Source: Mycolicibacterium boenickei
GTDB lineage: Bacteria; Actinomycetota; Actinomycetes; Mycobacteriales; Mycobacteriaceae
Direction of reading: 5' to 3'
Length of the DNA: 64,000 bases
NCBI RefSeq assembly: GCF_010731295.1
Contig: NZ_AP022579.1
Location: 3,844,001-3,908,000, forward strand
Positions 13,226 through 26,416 of this stretch are shown here, in pieces. The notes beneath the pieces were generated by a model. The model saw only the letters and a list, made by a program, of their open reading frames with translations. It was not told where the DNA came from and did no database searches. The position numbers and the translations under genes are program-made. How positions within the stretch are numbered: position 1 is the stretch's first letter; each line of letters opens with the position of its first letter.

Positions 13226-14500
13226 GTGGGTTCGCCGGACGGGAGCGCACGGACCCCTGCGAGGATCAGCCTGTTCGTCGGCAAAGGCGGGGTAGGTAAG
13301 TCGACGCTGGCGACAGCCACCGCGGTCCGTGACGCCGCGTCCGGTCAGCGCGTGCTGATCGTGTCCACCGATCAGGCGCACTCCACGGGTGATGTACTCG
13401 GGATCCCGCTCGCCCCAACAGGTCAACGTGCGCCCACCCGGGTACTCAGTGACCTGGACCCCGGACTGGCCGATGCGGGCGGGGTGCTGGACGCCCTCGC
13501 GCTCGACACGCTGGCCCTGCTGGGTGCGCGCTGGGTCGAGACGGCCGGCCCGCTGGCGGCGCGCTTCCCGGAGTCGGATCTGGGAGACGTTGCCCCTGAA
13601 GAACTTTCGGCGCTCCCGGGAATCCAGGAAGTGCTCGGGCTGCACGAGGTGGGCGAGCTCGCCGATTCCGGGTGCTGGGATCACGTGGTGGTGGACTGCG
13701 CCTCGACCGCTGATGCGTTGCGGATGCTCACGCTTCCGGAGACCTTCGGCCTGTACCTGGAGCGCGCCTGGCCCCGGCACCGCCGGCTGTCCGGCTCGCC
13801 GGACGCGGTCAGTACGGCCATCGTCGCCCTGATCGAACGCGTCGATTCCGGCATCCGCAGGCTGGGCACGTTGCTCACCGACGGCTCCCGGGTGAGCGCC
13901 CACCTGGTGCTGACCCCCGAGCGGGTGGTGGCGGCCGAGGCCGCGCGGACGTTGGGATCCCTTGCCCTGATGGGGGTCGAGGTCACCGAGATCATCGTCA
14001 ATCAGATTTTGGTGCAGGATGATTCGTTCGAGTACCAGAACTTGCCTGCCCACCCGGCGTTCGACTGGTACACCGAGCGCATCGCCGAGCAGCAGTCGGT
14101 GCTCGACGAGCTCGATTCCACCATCGGTGATGTTCAGCTGGTGCTCGTCCCGCACGTGCCGGGGGAGCCGATCGGTCCCAAGGCGCTGGGGGAGCTGATC
14201 GACAGTGCCCGACGGCGCGACGGGTCACCGCCGCCGGGTCCGTTGCGACCCGTCGTCGACCGGGAGTCGGGGTCTGGACTCGATGCGGTGTACCGGTTGC
14301 GGCTAGAGTTGCCGCAGATCGACTCGGCCGGCCTCACGCTGGGACGCGTCGATGATGACTTGATCATCGGCGTCGCGGGCATGCGACGCCGGGTGCGGTT
14401 GGCCTCTGTCCTGCGTCGGTGCATCGTGACAGATGCGCAATTGCGGGGTAGCGAACTGACGGTACGTTTTCGTCCGAATCCGGAGGTGTGGCCGGCATGA
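13226..14500 (+). CDS. ArsA/GET3-like ATPase (Rv2184c homologue)
   Basis: 424-residue P-loop ATPase. The deviant Walker A motif GKGGVGKST near residues 17-25 identifies the ArsA/GET3/MinD class, and VSTDQAHSTGDVLG is its switch-I-like segment. The C-terminal part has the ArsA-type segment LVPHVPGEPIGPKALGELI. There is no arsenite efflux gene nearby, so handling of a membrane or lipid partner is more likely than arsenic resistance, but this is inference. It starts with GTG right after the stop of the TB16.3 homologue, and its TGA overlaps the next ATG. Confidence 0.88.
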   Translation: MGSPDGSARTPARISLFVGKGGVGKSTLATATAVRDAASGQRVLIVSTDQAHSTGDVLGIPLAPTGQRAPTRVLSDLDPGLADAGGVLDALALDTLALLGARWVETAGPLAARFPESDLGDVAPEELSALPGIQEVLGLHEVGELADSGCWDHVVVDCASTADALRMLTLPETFGLYLERAWPRHRRLSGSPDAVSTAIVALIERVDSGIRRLGTLLTDGSRVSAHLVLTPERVVAAEAARTLGSLALMGVEVTEIIVNQILVQDDSFEYQNLPAHPAFDWYTERIAEQQSVLDELDSTIGDVQLVLVPHVPGEPIGPKALGELIDSARRRDGSPPPGPLRPVVDRESGSGLDAVYRLRLELPQIDSAGLTLGRVDDDLIIGVAGMRRRVRLASVLRRCIVTDAQLRGSELTVRFRPNPEVWPA

Positions 14501-14910
14501 CGGGGTCTCATCCCGAGCTGGGTTCGGAGTTGCGCCAATTGGCCCAGGAAATTCTCGACCGGCTGGATCCGGCGGTGCGGTTGGCAGCGGCCAATTTCGC
14601 GGCGTCGGCCGACGACAGTCCGGGCAAGTGCCAGCAGGTGTGGTGCCCCGTGTGCGCACTGGCCGCGGTGATCAACGGTGAGCAGCATCCGCTGCTGTCG
14701 GTGATCGCCGAGCACAGCGTGGCCCTGCTGACGGTGATCCGCGCGGTCCTCGATGACGGCAGCGACGGGTCCGGCAATGGTGGGGATAACGGCCCCGGTG
14801 GAGGTAGCCCGCCACCCGATGGTGGTCCGGATACGCCGCCGCCCGACGATTACCCGCGTCCGCCGCCTCCCGGTCGCTACCAGCACATCCCGGTCTCGGT
14901 CGAGGACTGA
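14497..14910 (+). CDS. Conserved hypothetical protein (Rv2183c homologue) with a Cys pair and Pro-rich tail
   Basis: 137 residues. The first 85 are helical and include CQQVWCPVCALAAVINGEQHPLLSVIAEH, with three Cys, two of them as CPVC, that might bind metal. The rest is a low-complexity Gly/Pro/Asp tail. The ATG at 14497 overlaps the ATPase stop (ATGA) and has GGAGG ten bases before; a GTG at 14488 is too close to that site. Function unknown. Its fixed place between the ArsA-like ATPase and the acyltransferase suggests it works with one of them. Confidence 0.82.
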   Translation: MTGSHPELGSELRQLAQEILDRLDPAVRLAAANFAASADDSPGKCQQVWCPVCALAAVINGEQHPLLSVIAEHSVALLTVIRAVLDDGSDGSGNGGDNGPGGGSPPPDGGPDTPPPDDYPRPPPPGRYQHIPVSVED

Positions 14911-15018
14911 GACGTCGCTGAGACACAGCAGGCATCCAGGGCTTGCTGTGGTAGCCACAACATGGCCTGGGTACAGTTGTCGCAGAGCATTGCGCGGTGC
15001 GCACAAGGTGGAGGGTCC

Positions 15019-15762
15019 ATGTGGTATTGGCTGTTCAAGTATGTCCTGTTGGGCCCCCTGCTGGCCGTTCTCGGTCGGCCCAAAATCAGTGGGCTGGAAC
15101 ATGTTCCGACCAACGGTCCGGCAATCCTGGCCAGTAACCACCTGGCGGTGATGGACAGTTTCTACCTGCCGCTGGTGGTCAACCGGCGCATCACGTTCCT
15201 GGCCAAGCAGGAGTACTTCACCGGCACCGGGATCAAGGGCCGGTTCCTGGCGTGGTTCTACACCGTCGTCGGCCAGGTGCCGATCGACCGCACCGATGCG
15301 GATTCGGCGCAGGCAGCGCTGACCACCGCCAAGCGCATTCTGGGCGAGGGCAAGCTGCTGGGGATGTATCCCGAGGGCACGCGCTCACCGGACGGCCGCC
15401 TCTACAAGGGCAAGACCGGGCTGGCCCGCTTGGCCCTGGAGACCGGTGTGCCGGTGATCCCGGTGGCCATGGTCGGCACCGATGTGGTCAATCCGCCGGG
15501 GTCGAAGGGGCTGCGGTTCGGCCGGGTCGAGGTCAGGTTCGGCAAGCCCATGGACTTCAGCCGGTTCGACGGCCTGGCGGGTAATCGGTTCATCGAGCGC
15601 GCCGTGATCGACGAGGTGATGTACGACCTGATGGATCTGTCCGGCCAGGAGTACGTCGACATCTACGCGGCCGCCATCAAGGAGAACGCGCAGCAGACCA
15701 ACGGTCAGCCGGTCGACGCGAGCAAGCCCGCGTCTAGGCTGCCGCACGCCGCTGCGGGTTAG
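15019..15762 (+). CDS. 1-acyl-sn-glycerol-3-phosphate acyltransferase (PlsC family, Rv2182c homologue)
   Basis: 247-residue membrane-associated acyltransferase. The HX4D catalytic motif is HLAVMD in [10 protein letters not shown], and the glycerol-phosphate binding motif is EGTRSPDG. A hydrophobic N-terminal segment ([16 protein letters not shown]) anchors it. It would transfer an acyl chain to lysophosphatidate or a related acceptor. The ATG at 15019 follows GGTGGAGGG and gives the same length as Rv2182c. It ends tail-to-tail with the mannosyltransferase gene with a 4-base overlap. Confidence 0.93.
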   Translation: MWYWLFKYVLLGPLLAVLGRPKISGLEHVPTNGPAILASNHLAVMDSFYLPLVVNRRITFLAKQEYFTGTGIKGRFLAWFYTVVGQVPIDRTDADSAQAALTTAKRILGEGKLLGMYPEGTRSPDGRLYKGKTGLARLALETGVPVIPVAMVGTDVVNPPGSKGLRFGRVEVRFGKPMDFSRFDGLAGNRFIERAVIDEVMYDLMDLSGQEYVDIYAAAIKENAQQTNGQPVDASKPASRLPHAAAG

Positions 15763-17072
15763 GCCCGCTCGCCGCCGCTCAGGCGGGCCAGCGGGCTGTG
15801 CGTTATCGCCACCGTCTTGCCCGCCGTCGCGGTGGACACGGCGCCGATCACGACGATGACCGCGAGCGCCCACCACAGGTAGGAATCGGCGGCCAGCTGC
15901 CGAAGCACGGGCGCTGCGGTCTCGTGGTGGGGTGTCAACAGCGAGATGGGTGTCCACACCATCAGGGCGAGCCCGATCACGGTGACCGCGGCCAGATACA
16001 GCGAGGCCCGGTGCGTCTGGCGCATCCGGTAGGCCAGCACGCCGGTCACCAGCAGGGTGGGGAGCGACCACACCCAGTGGTGCGACCACGACACCGGCGA
16101 GACCACCAGGCCGAACATCGCCACGCAGATCAGCGCGACCACCGGGGACTCGTCGGTGCCGGAACGTAGAACACGCCGCACCGCCCAGACCGTCAGCGCC
16201 AACACCGCGAAGCAGGCGAGCACCCACAACACGAACCGCGGACCCTCGGACAGGCCGAACCGGGCCAACGTGCCCGCGATGTTCTGGTTCGTGTTCAGGG
16301 TGGCGGTACCGATCCGGTCGGTGTTGCGCACCGTCTCGGTCCAGTACTCGATGGAGTCGGTCCACGCCAGCACGAATCCGGCGACGGTCGCCACCACCGC
16401 GGCAGCAGCCGTCCGCAGCAGGGTGTGGATGTCGCGGCGCAGCAGGAAATACAGGACGAACACCGCGGGAGTGAGCTTGAGCGCGATCGCCAGGCCCAGC
16501 AGAACGCCGCGGGGCCAGGGCGTCCGGCGCGGCACGCAGTCGGCGACCACCAGCGTCATCAGCACCACGTTGATCTGGCCGAACTCGAAGTTCGACCGGA
16601 TGGGTTCCAGCCAGATGACCGCGGGCACCACGAGCGCGGTGGCCAGCCAGCAGCGGCGCAGCCAGGCCGGCTCCGCGGTGATCGTGGTTTCCGGCCAGAC
16701 GTTCAGCCGCGTCAGCACCATGACCATCGAGATGATCAGCAGCAACAGCGTGGTTGCGGTGATCGCCACACTGGCCGCGGGCAGCGAGAGCCAGGCGAAC
16801 GGGGCGAACATGATCGCCGCCAGTGGTGGGTACGTGAACGGCAGGTCGAGGCCGCCCTGGGTGTGGAAGATGGCCCCGTCGGCATACAGCGGTTGGTTGT
16901 CCAACCACGCCCGCCCGCCCATCCGGTACACGTCGATGTCGATGCGATAGGGCACGTGGCCCAGAAGCCGCCAGCCGACCAGGATCAACCCGGCCACTGT
17001 GAGCAACTGAAAAAGCCGCCACCCGATCGTCGGTGCCCAACCAGCTGCGCCGGGCGACTGCCGCTTACTCAT
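15759..17072 (-). CDS. mptC: Alpha-(1->2)-mannosyltransferase of the DUF2029/GT87 family (Rv2181/MptC type)
   Basis: 437-residue polytopic membrane glycosyltransferase of the GT-C type. The acidic motif after the first membrane segment is [23 protein letters not shown]. Other family segments are [13 protein letters not shown] and [14 protein letters not shown]. The M. tuberculosis homologue adds alpha-1,2 mannose side branches to the lipomannan/lipoarabinomannan backbone using polyprenyl-phosphate mannose on the outer face of the membrane. The ATG ([11 protein letters not shown]) gives a typical length. It is divergent from the membrane protein gene at 17156. Confidence 0.88.
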   Translation of the reverse strand: MSKRQSPGAAGWAPTIGWRLFQLLTVAGLILVGWRLLGHVPYRIDIDVYRMGGRAWLDNQPLYADGAIFHTQGGLDLPFTYPPLAAIMFAPFAWLSLPAASVAITATTLLLLIISMVMVLTRLNVWPETTITAEPAWLRRCWLATALVVPAVIWLEPIRSNFEFGQINVVLMTLVVADCVPRRTPWPRGVLLGLAIALKLTPAVFVLYFLLRRDIHTLLRTAAAAVVATVAGFVLAWTDSIEYWTETVRNTDRIGTATLNTNQNIAGTLARFGLSEGPRFVLWVLACFAVLALTVWAVRRVLRSGTDESPVVALICVAMFGLVVSPVSWSHHWVWSLPTLLVTGVLAYRMRQTHRASLYLAAVTVIGLALMVWTPISLLTPHHETAAPVLRQLAADSYLWWALAVIVVIGAVSTATAGKTVAITHSPLARLSGGERA

Positions 17073-17141
17073 GTTCTCAACAGACTATCGGGGGTAGCCC
17101 GAGGACGGCGCATCCGCACTCGCGACGCGCGCAGGTCGGCG

Positions 17142-17147
17142 TAAGTT
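17142..17147 (+). promoter_or_regulatory. Candidate -10 box of a leaderless transcript
   Basis: TAAGTT fits TAnnnT and ends eight bases before the GTG at 17156, supporting that GTG as both transcription and translation start. No ribosome binding site is present upstream, which agrees with a leaderless mRNA. Confidence 0.4.
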
Positions 17148-17155
17148 CTTTGTGC

Positions 17156-18028
17156 GTGCACGCGACCGTCCACCTCGATTTCCTCGCCCCCGATCGCCTG
17201 CCTTTGCTGTGCTGCCTGGTGGCGTTCATTCTCACGTTCTTCGTGACCCGCATCGTGGTGCGTTACATCCGCCGGAACGCCGACAGCGACCGCCCGCCGA
17301 GGTGGTGGCAGCCCCGCAACATGGGACACGGTTCGCTGCACATCCACCACATGGTGATCGGTGTCGTGCTGGTGATGGTGTCGGGCGTGACGATGGTGAC
17401 GCTGGCCGTCAGCGGTGGGGTGGCGGAGTTCACCGTGGCCGCGGTGTTCTTCGGTATCGGTGCGGCCCTGGTGCTCGACGAGTTCGCGCTGATCCTGCAC
17501 CTTTCCGACGTGTACTGGGCTGAGGACGGCCGCACATCGGTAGATGCGGTGTTCGCCGCCGTGGCGGTGGCGGGGCTGCTGATCCTCGGTTTCAACCCGC
17601 TGTCATTCTTTGATATCGATATCTGGCGCGAGGACCAGTCGCCCGCGGTCCGCGCGCTCGTGGTCGCGGTGGCGGTGCTGACCTTGGCGCTGGCGGTGGT
17701 CGTCCTGCTCAAAGGCAAGGTGTGGACTGGATTGGTGGGGATGTTCATAACGCCGTTGTTGTTCGTCGGGGCGGTGCGGTTGTCGCGGCCGCATGCGCCG
17801 TGGGCGCGCTGGCGCTACACCGGCAACCCCCGCAAGATGCACCGCGCCCTGGAGCGGGAGCGCTGGCTGCGCCGGCCTGTCGTGCAGGCCAAACTGTGGC
17901 TGCAGGACGCGATCACCGGTATGCCGAAGTTCCCCGATGACGCCACTGTCGACGCGCAGCTCGATCGCGAGATCCATGCGGCCCCCGCGCCGCAGTCACC
18001 GGCCACGAAGACGGAGCAGATCGCCTGA
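17156..18028 (+). CDS. Conserved membrane protein, Rv2180c homologue, function unknown
   Basis: 290-residue protein with about six to seven predicted membrane helices in the first 210 residues and a soluble basic C-terminal tail. A conserved loop contains HGSLHIHHMVIG, with several His that may bind metal. Start choice: GTG at 17156 (MHATVHLDFLAP), preceded at eight bases by TAAGTT; a TTG two codons earlier is possible. Length is close to Rv2180c. Its TGA overlaps the ATG of the exoribonuclease gene (TGATG), so the two are coupled. I do not assign a function. Confidence 0.82.
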   Translation: MHATVHLDFLAPDRLPLLCCLVAFILTFFVTRIVVRYIRRNADSDRPPRWWQPRNMGHGSLHIHHMVIGVVLVMVSGVTMVTLAVSGGVAEFTVAAVFFGIGAALVLDEFALILHLSDVYWAEDGRTSVDAVFAAVAVAGLLILGFNPLSFFDIDIWREDQSPAVRALVVAVAVLTLALAVVVLLKGKVWTGLVGMFITPLLFVGAVRLSRPHAPWARWRYTGNPRKMHRALERERWLRRPVVQAKLWLQDAITGMPKFPDDATVDAQLDREIHAAPAPQSPATKTEQIA

Positions 18029-18546
18029 TGCGCTACTTCTACGACACCGAGTTCATCGACGACGGTCGCACCATCGAGTTGATCTCGATCGGCGTCGCGG
18101 CCGAGGACGGACGCGAGTACTACGCGATCTCGACCGAATTCAACCCGGACCGCGCGGGCCGGTGGGTGCGAAAGCACGTGCTGCCCAAGCTGCCGTCCCC
18201 GTCCTCGCAGCTGTGGCGGTCGCGTCGGCAGATCCGGTCGGAGCTGGAGGACTTCTTCGACATCGACGGTGACGAGCCGATCGAGCTGTGGGCCTGGGTG
18301 GGCGCCTACGACCATGTGGTGCTGTGCCAGCTGTGGGGCCCGATGACCGACCTGCCACCGGCGATGCCGCGGTTCACCCGCGAGCTGCGCCAGTTCTGGG
18401 AGGACCGCGGCTCGCCGCGGATGCCACCGCGACCGACCGAGGCGCACGACGCGCTGGTCGACGCCCGGCACAATCTGCACCGGTTCCAGTTGATGACGGG
18501 GATGGACCTCACACCCGCGCGGGATCGCGGCCTCACACAGCCCTGA
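18028..18546 (+). CDS. 3'-5' exoribonuclease of the Rv2179c DEDDh family
   Basis: 172-residue RNase-H-fold exonuclease. The DEDD residues are visible: D6 and E8 in YDTEF, an Asp in GAYDHVVL, and the final HDALVDARHN segment with His and Asp. The M. tuberculosis protein is an active 3'-5' exoribonuclease with a solved structure and defines a family distinct from RNase T and oligoribonuclease. The ATG overlaps the stop of the membrane protein gene. aroG follows after 33 bases. Confidence 0.92.
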   Translation: MRYFYDTEFIDDGRTIELISIGVAAEDGREYYAISTEFNPDRAGRWVRKHVLPKLPSPSSQLWRSRRQIRSELEDFFDIDGDEPIELWAWVGAYDHVVLCQLWGPMTDLPPAMPRFTRELRQFWEDRGSPRMPPRPTEAHDALVDARHNLHRFQLMTGMDLTPARDRGLTQP

Positions 18547-21224
<2,678 letters not shown>

Positions 21225-21247
21225 GTTACGAGTCGTGGCCGAGGACC

Positions 21248-21253
21248 TAGAAT
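21248..21253 (+). promoter_or_regulatory. Candidate -10 box of a leaderless transcript
   Basis: TAGAAT closely matches the mycobacterial -10 and ends seven bases before the GTG at 21261. It supports that GTG over possible longer N-termini and predicts a leaderless mRNA. The pknL promoter must lie in the same 36-base divergent gap or inside this gene. Confidence 0.45.
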
Positions 21254-21260
21254 CAGTGCG

Positions 21261-21665
21261 GTGAGCAGCATTCCAGCGGCCGATGACGTATTGGACCCCG
21301 ACGAGGCGGTCTACGACCTACCCACGGTGTCGGATTTGCTCGGCATCCCAGTTACCAAGGTGCACCAACAGTTGCGGGACGGGCAGTTGATCGCCGTCCG
21401 CCGCGACCGCGTTCTGGTGGTGCCGAAGATCTTCTTCGATGACAACGGCCATGTGACCAAGCACCTGCCCGGCCTGCTGGTCGTGCTGCGTGACGGCGGC
21501 TACCGCGACACCGAGATCGTGCGGTGGTTGTTCACCCCGGACGAGTCGCTGACGATCACCACCGACGGCCGCACCGAGCAGGTCTCCAACGCCCGCCCGA
21601 TCGACGCACTGCATTCCCATCAGGCACGTGAGGTGCTGCGCCGCGCGCAGGCGTTAGGTTACTGA
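21261..21665 (+). CDS. Rv2175c-family DNA-binding protein, PknL substrate
   Basis: 134-residue protein with an N-terminal winged-helix/HTH domain (DLPTVSDLLGIPVTKVHQQLRDGQLIAVRR) and the conserved C-terminal segment GGYRDTEIVRWLFTPDESLTI. The M. tuberculosis homologue binds DNA, and phosphorylation by PknL abolishes this. The GTG at 21261 is supported by a TAGAAT box seven bases upstream; the M. tuberculosis protein is twelve residues longer at the N-terminus, and the Thr reported as phosphorylated there may not be included. Its end overlaps the mptA end by twelve bases, tail-to-tail. Confidence 0.9.
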   Translation: MSSIPAADDVLDPDEAVYDLPTVSDLLGIPVTKVHQQLRDGQLIAVRRDRVLVVPKIFFDDNGHVTKHLPGLLVVLRDGGYRDTEIVRWLFTPDESLTITTDGRTEQVSNARPIDALHSHQAREVLRRAQALGY

Positions 21666-23186
21666 CGGCTGGTTCTGTGTCTGCGGCTCGACGGGCGCCT
21701 CGGGGGCGCGGTAGAGCGCGTACCACGCCACCACGGCGCACGCCGTGGTCAGCAGGACATGTGCCCACGAGTACATGCCGTGCGCCCCATCGGGTTTCCA
21801 CATCACCATGATCCAGGTGGAGAATCCGGCGATCGCGGCGATGGCGGGCCGGGTCTGGATCAGGGCGGCGGCCACCGCCAGCGGCCAGGTGTAGTACCAG
21901 GGCAGCGCGGCCGGGACGAACAGCACGACCACCACCATGGCGAGGGTGATGCCGGTGAGGGCTTCGCGGTCGGTGTGCCGGTAGCGCCACCACAACAGCG
22001 GCAGCGCGATCACGATGGTGAGAATGCCGATGATCCGCGCGACCTCGAGCACGGCGTAGAAGTTGACCGGAAAGATCAGGCCGCCAATGGCATTGATGAG
22101 GTTGGCGGCCGCGGTGGGCACGGTGAGCCAGTTGATGATCTTCACGGAGCCGGCCAGCGCCGTCAGCCAGCCCAGGCCGACGCCGGCCAGCACCGAGGTC
22201 ACCGCGAACACCGCAACGAAGATCAGCACCGAGGCGGCCGTGGCGACCGCGAAGGCACGCACCGCGGGCAGGTCTCTCTTGTCGCGCAATTGGCGCATCC
22301 ATACCCAGACCAGGAACGGCAACGCGAGCCCGGCAGTGGCTTTGACCGCGACGGCGATCGCGATGAGACTGACGCCGATCACCGGCCGGCCCGCGAAGGT
22401 GAGCGCGATGGCGGCCATCATCAGCCCGACCATCAGCATCTCGTTGTGGACGCCGCCCATCAGGTGCACGATCACCAGCGGATTGAGCACGCAGATCCAC
22501 AGCGACGCGGCCCCGTTGGCGCCGACGTGCCGGGCGATCCGGGGCGCGGCCCAGATCAGCAACAGCAGGCCGGGCAGCATGCACAGCCGCAGCAGCATGG
22601 TGCCGGCCACCACATCGTCGCCCACCAGGATCGTGACGAACTTGGCGACCAGGATGAACGCAGGCCCGTAGGGGGCGGTGGTCGTCGTCCAGATCGGACT
22701 CACGTTGTCCAGCAAGGAGTTCGGGTTCTCCACCGGACCCACCACATACGGGTCGAAGCCGTCGCGCAGCAGCGCTCCCTGCGCGAGGTAGGAGTAGGTG
22801 TCACGGCTGAACAGCGGCACGCTCAGCAGCAGCGGTGCCAGCCAGAATCCGGTGGTGGCAACCATGGTGTATTCGGTGGCGGTGCCGTCGATCACGCGCC
22901 GGCCCAGCCACAGCCAGGCGATCAGCATCACCGCGACGCCTGCCCACAGCAGGATCGAGGACAGCACCAGGCCGTGCCCGAACCGCAACCAGGACAGGTG
23001 CAGTGACTCCAGCAGCGGGTCGTGCAGTCGGGTGCTGCCCGCGCCGAGCCCGCCGATGGTCAGCAGCGCCGCGCCGAGGCAACCGACCCGTGCGGGTCGG
23101 GCTTCGGCGGATACTGCGAACGTGGCGAGACGGGAGATATGTTGCGCGACCCCCGTCTTCGGGGTCTCGGTCGGCATAGTTGTCAT
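21654..23186 (-). CDS. mptA: Alpha-(1->6)-mannosyltransferase MptA
   Basis: 510-residue GT-C membrane glycosyltransferase that extends the alpha-1,6-mannan backbone of lipomannan and lipoarabinomannan with polyprenyl-phosphomannose. It has at least ten hydrophobic helices. The first outer loop carries PLFSRDTYSYLAQGALLRDGFDPYVVGP, the GT-C acidic region with Asp in SRDTYSY. The ATG at 23186 (MTTMPTETPK) was chosen; nine bases downstream is another ATG, and neither has a clear ribosome binding site. It is 31 bases after idsA2 on the same strand, and the two are probably one transcript. Confidence 0.93.
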   Translation of the reverse strand: MTTMPTETPKTGVAQHISRLATFAVSAEARPARVGCLGAALLTIGGLGAGSTRLHDPLLESLHLSWLRFGHGLVLSSILLWAGVAVMLIAWLWLGRRVIDGTATEYTMVATTGFWLAPLLLSVPLFSRDTYSYLAQGALLRDGFDPYVVGPVENPNSLLDNVSPIWTTTTAPYGPAFILVAKFVTILVGDDVVAGTMLLRLCMLPGLLLLIWAAPRIARHVGANGAASLWICVLNPLVIVHLMGGVHNEMLMVGLMMAAIALTFAGRPVIGVSLIAIAVAVKATAGLALPFLVWVWMRQLRDKRDLPAVRAFAVATAASVLIFVAVFAVTSVLAGVGLGWLTALAGSVKIINWLTVPTAAANLINAIGGLIFPVNFYAVLEVARIIGILTIVIALPLLWWRYRHTDREALTGITLAMVVVVLFVPAALPWYYTWPLAVAAALIQTRPAIAAIAGFSTWIMVMWKPDGAHGMYSWAHVLLTTACAVVAWYALYRAPEAPVEPQTQNQPSVT

Positions 23187-23217
23187 GAGGGAGTCGTCAT
23201 GTCGTTGTGACGGTCTC

Positions 23218-24423
<1,206 letters not shown>

Positions 24424-25128
24424 TCAGTCGCTGCCGGCGACGGGGTCACCCGGCTTCGGCGAGGTGTCGCGGCTCATCCATGCCAATGCGCCGATCACTC
24501 CGGCGACCAGGAACGCGCCGACGACGAGCCAGATGGTGGCGGTGGTGAACGACCGGGCACTCGGGTCGGTGTAGCGGGCCTGGGCGTTCATCGTGCTGAC
24601 GATTCCGGGTCGCAGTTTCCATTCGACGATCGAGGAGCTCACCTGATCACCGTTGGTCGAGGTCACCTCGCCGGGGAATGACACGGTCAGCAGAACGTCG
24701 GCTTGTGGATCGGACAGCGAGGTCAGGTCGACCCGGCCCTCCAAAATCACCAGGTCACCCGCGCGACGCAGGGAGATGTCGACTCCGGCGGCGTCGCGGC
24801 TCATCCCGGCCAGCTGGGGCAGCTCGGCGAACGAGAGGTCGGAGAACACCGCCTGGGAGCCGACGTAGTCGTCGCGGCTGTACTCCGAGACCGCCACCTT
24901 CGTGGCGAACGGGAGGTTGTTGAGCAGCTGCGGGCCCTTGTCCTCGGCGTTGCGCGGCTTTGCCGCCGCGATGATCTGGCCGGACACCCGGTCGTCGGGG
25001 GAGACGGTGATCGAGGTGCGGACCCTGACGCAGCCCACCGCCATGGGCAGGATCAGCAGCAACATCACCAACGTGAGGAAGCGGGTCCGGCTGCGACGGC
25101 TCGGTGGTCGGACATGCACGCTGGTCAT
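24424..25128 (-). CDS. lppM: Lipoprotein LppM
   Basis: 234-residue exported lipoprotein. The signal peptide is Arg-rich, then LTLVMLLLILPMAVGC, with the lipidated Cys at residue 33. A soluble beta-rich domain follows, and a second hydrophobic helix near the C-terminus (TIWLVVGAFLVAGVIGALAWM) would anchor it twice. M. tuberculosis LppM influences phagosome maturation and is also made in a truncated secreted form. The ATG at 25128 matches the family start. It lies 11 bases after the GNAT gene stop on the same strand. Confidence 0.9.
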   Translation of the reverse strand: MTSVHVRPPSRRSRTRFLTLVMLLLILPMAVGCVRVRTSITVSPDDRVSGQIIAAAKPRNAEDKGPQLLNNLPFATKVAVSEYSRDDYVGSQAVFSDLSFAELPQLAGMSRDAAGVDISLRRAGDLVILEGRVDLTSLSDPQADVLLTVSFPGEVTSTNGDQVSSSIVEWKLRPGIVSTMNAQARYTDPSARSFTTATIWLVVGAFLVAGVIGALAWMSRDTSPKPGDPVAGSD

Positions 25129-25139
25129 CGTGCCAGATG

Positions 25140-25736
25140 TCACAGCGGCAGTGGGCGACCGAGGATGGCAAATGGCCGGGGGTCGCCGGCGAAGTGGTAA
25201 CCGCGGATCACATCGGTGAAGCCGAGGCGCCGGTACAACCGCCACGCTCGATTGGCCTCGCCGTTGATCTCAGGGGTGGACAACAGCACGTGAGATTCGG
25301 CGCGGCCGGTCAACAGTCGCCTGGTCAGGGCCTCGCCGATGCCGTGCCCCTGCGCGCGGGGCTCGATGTGCAGCTCGGTGAGTTCGAAGTAGCTGGCCAT
25401 CAGCTCGGCGATGCTCCCGGGGCTGGTACCCACCCGCTGCAGGCCGGAGATGACCTGCTGCTGCCACCACTGATCGGGGGCCCCGCTGTAGCCGTAGGCG
25501 ATTCCCTGCAGCGGCGCGTTGATCAGATCGGTGGTGCCGGGCGCGGCCGATGCGTCGGCGACCTCGACTGCGGCCACGCATTTCCAGCCTGCGCGCCGGG
25601 TGTGTTCGAGCCAGAGGGCGGCGCGTTGTTCCTCGGTTCCGCGGGGGTAGCGCATGGCGTCGACGTACACGCGCAACGCCTCGGGGAGCCGGCGCTTCAT
25701 GTCGTCCGGCGACAGATCGATCAGATACGTCGCCAA
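25140..25736 (-). CDS. GNAT-family N-acetyltransferase (Rv2170 homologue)
   Basis: 198-residue acetyl-CoA-dependent acetyltransferase. Motif A is LTELHIEPRAQGHGIGEALTRRLL, with the Q/RxxGxG/A CoA pyrophosphate loop (QGHGIG). A late GNAT segment is ANRAWRLYRRLGFTDVIRGYHF. The TTG at 25736 (MATYLIDLSPDD) is used because it gives the family length; AAAGG is nine bases upstream. The M. tuberculosis homologue has been reported to acetylate a central-carbon enzyme, which I recall but could not check here. It probably shares a transcript with lppM. Confidence 0.86.
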   Translation of the reverse strand: MATYLIDLSPDDMKRRLPEALRVYVDAMRYPRGTEEQRAALWLEHTRRAGWKCVAAVEVADASAAPGTTDLINAPLQGIAYGYSGAPDQWWQQQVISGLQRVGTSPGSIAELMASYFELTELHIEPRAQGHGIGEALTRRLLTGRAESHVLLSTPEINGEANRAWRLYRRLGFTDVIRGYHFAGDPRPFAILGRPLPL

Positions 25737-25964
25737 TGCCCTCGCCTTTCGTCTGCCCGGCGGCTGCCGAGCTCATTATCTTCAGCATTATCCGGTTGTG
25801 AGGCGGTCGGTCCCATCGACCGGGGCGATCTCGGAACGGCCTACAATCGAGTACGAACAAGGTGGTACGGCTCGGATCGACCTCGTATCATTAGGCTTAG
25901 GTGCCCGTGATTGCGGGCATGTGAAATTTTGAAAAGCGACGGCGGCGTCGGCAAGGAGGGACGA

Positions 25965-26366
25965 ATGCCACTCTCCGATCATGAGCAGCGCATGCTCGAT
26001 CAGATCGAGAGCGCGCTCTATGCCGAGGATCCCAAGTTCGCCTCGAGCGTTCGCGGTGGGACCTTGCGCGCGCCATCTGCTCGGCGGAGGCTGCAGGGCG
26101 CGCTGTTGTTCGTGCTCGGCCTGGCGTTGTTGGTTGTCGGTGTCGCGGTGAAGTCGCTGTGGCTCGGCGGTTTCCCGGTTCTGTCGGTGTTCGGCTTCGT
26201 GGCGATGTTCGCCGGCGTGGTGTTCGCCGTCACGGGTCCGCGGGTCACCGGAGGACGTGACCGTGCGGCCCAGGGGTCCGGCAACGCACCGCGTCAGCGT
26301 CGTCAGCGCGGAGGGTCGTTCACGACCCGGATGGAAGACCGCTTCCGCCGCCGGTTCGACGACTGA
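25965..26366 (+). CDS. DUF3040 membrane protein (Rv2169c homologue)
   Basis: 133-residue protein with the DUF3040 start MPLSDHEQRMLDQIESALYAEDPKFASS, two adjacent membrane helices at about residues 46-90, and a basic C-terminal tail (RQRRQRGGSFTTRMEDRFRRRFDD). Function unknown; it is a fixed neighbour of the dcw cluster in mycobacteria. AAGGAGGGACGA directly before the ATG is a strong ribosome binding site, so expression may be high. An intrinsic terminator starts 17 bases after its stop. Confidence 0.9.
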   Translation: MPLSDHEQRMLDQIESALYAEDPKFASSVRGGTLRAPSARRRLQGALLFVLGLALLVVGVAVKSLWLGGFPVLSVFGFVAMFAGVVFAVTGPRVTGGRDRAAQGSGNAPRQRRQRGGSFTTRMEDRFRRRFDD

Positions 26367-26383
26367 GCCGGCCGACGGTTTCA

Positions 26384-26416
26384 GGGGGTAGCCCGTAAGG
26401 GGCTGCCCCCTTTTTT
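26384..26416 (+). terminator. Strong intrinsic terminator after the DUF3040 gene
   Basis: An 11-bp stem, GGGGGTAGCCC (26384-26394) with GGGCTGCCCCC (26400-26410), has one G-U pair and a five-base loop. Six T follow directly (26411-26416). Such clean hairpin-plus-U terminators are uncommon in mycobacteria. It separates the DUF3040 transcript from the dcw cluster. Confidence 0.85.

Noticed and set aside
15385..17040. 551-codon minus-strand frame overlapping the acyltransferase and the mannosyltransferase
   Set aside because: The GT87-type protein in the neighbouring frame and the PlsC protein on the other strand explain the sequence; this frame has no recognisable domain.
25901..25920. Hairpin TGCCCG-TGATTG-CGGGCA before the DUF3040 gene
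   Set aside because: The six-base stem is not followed by a T-run at the right distance and has no clear role; noted only.
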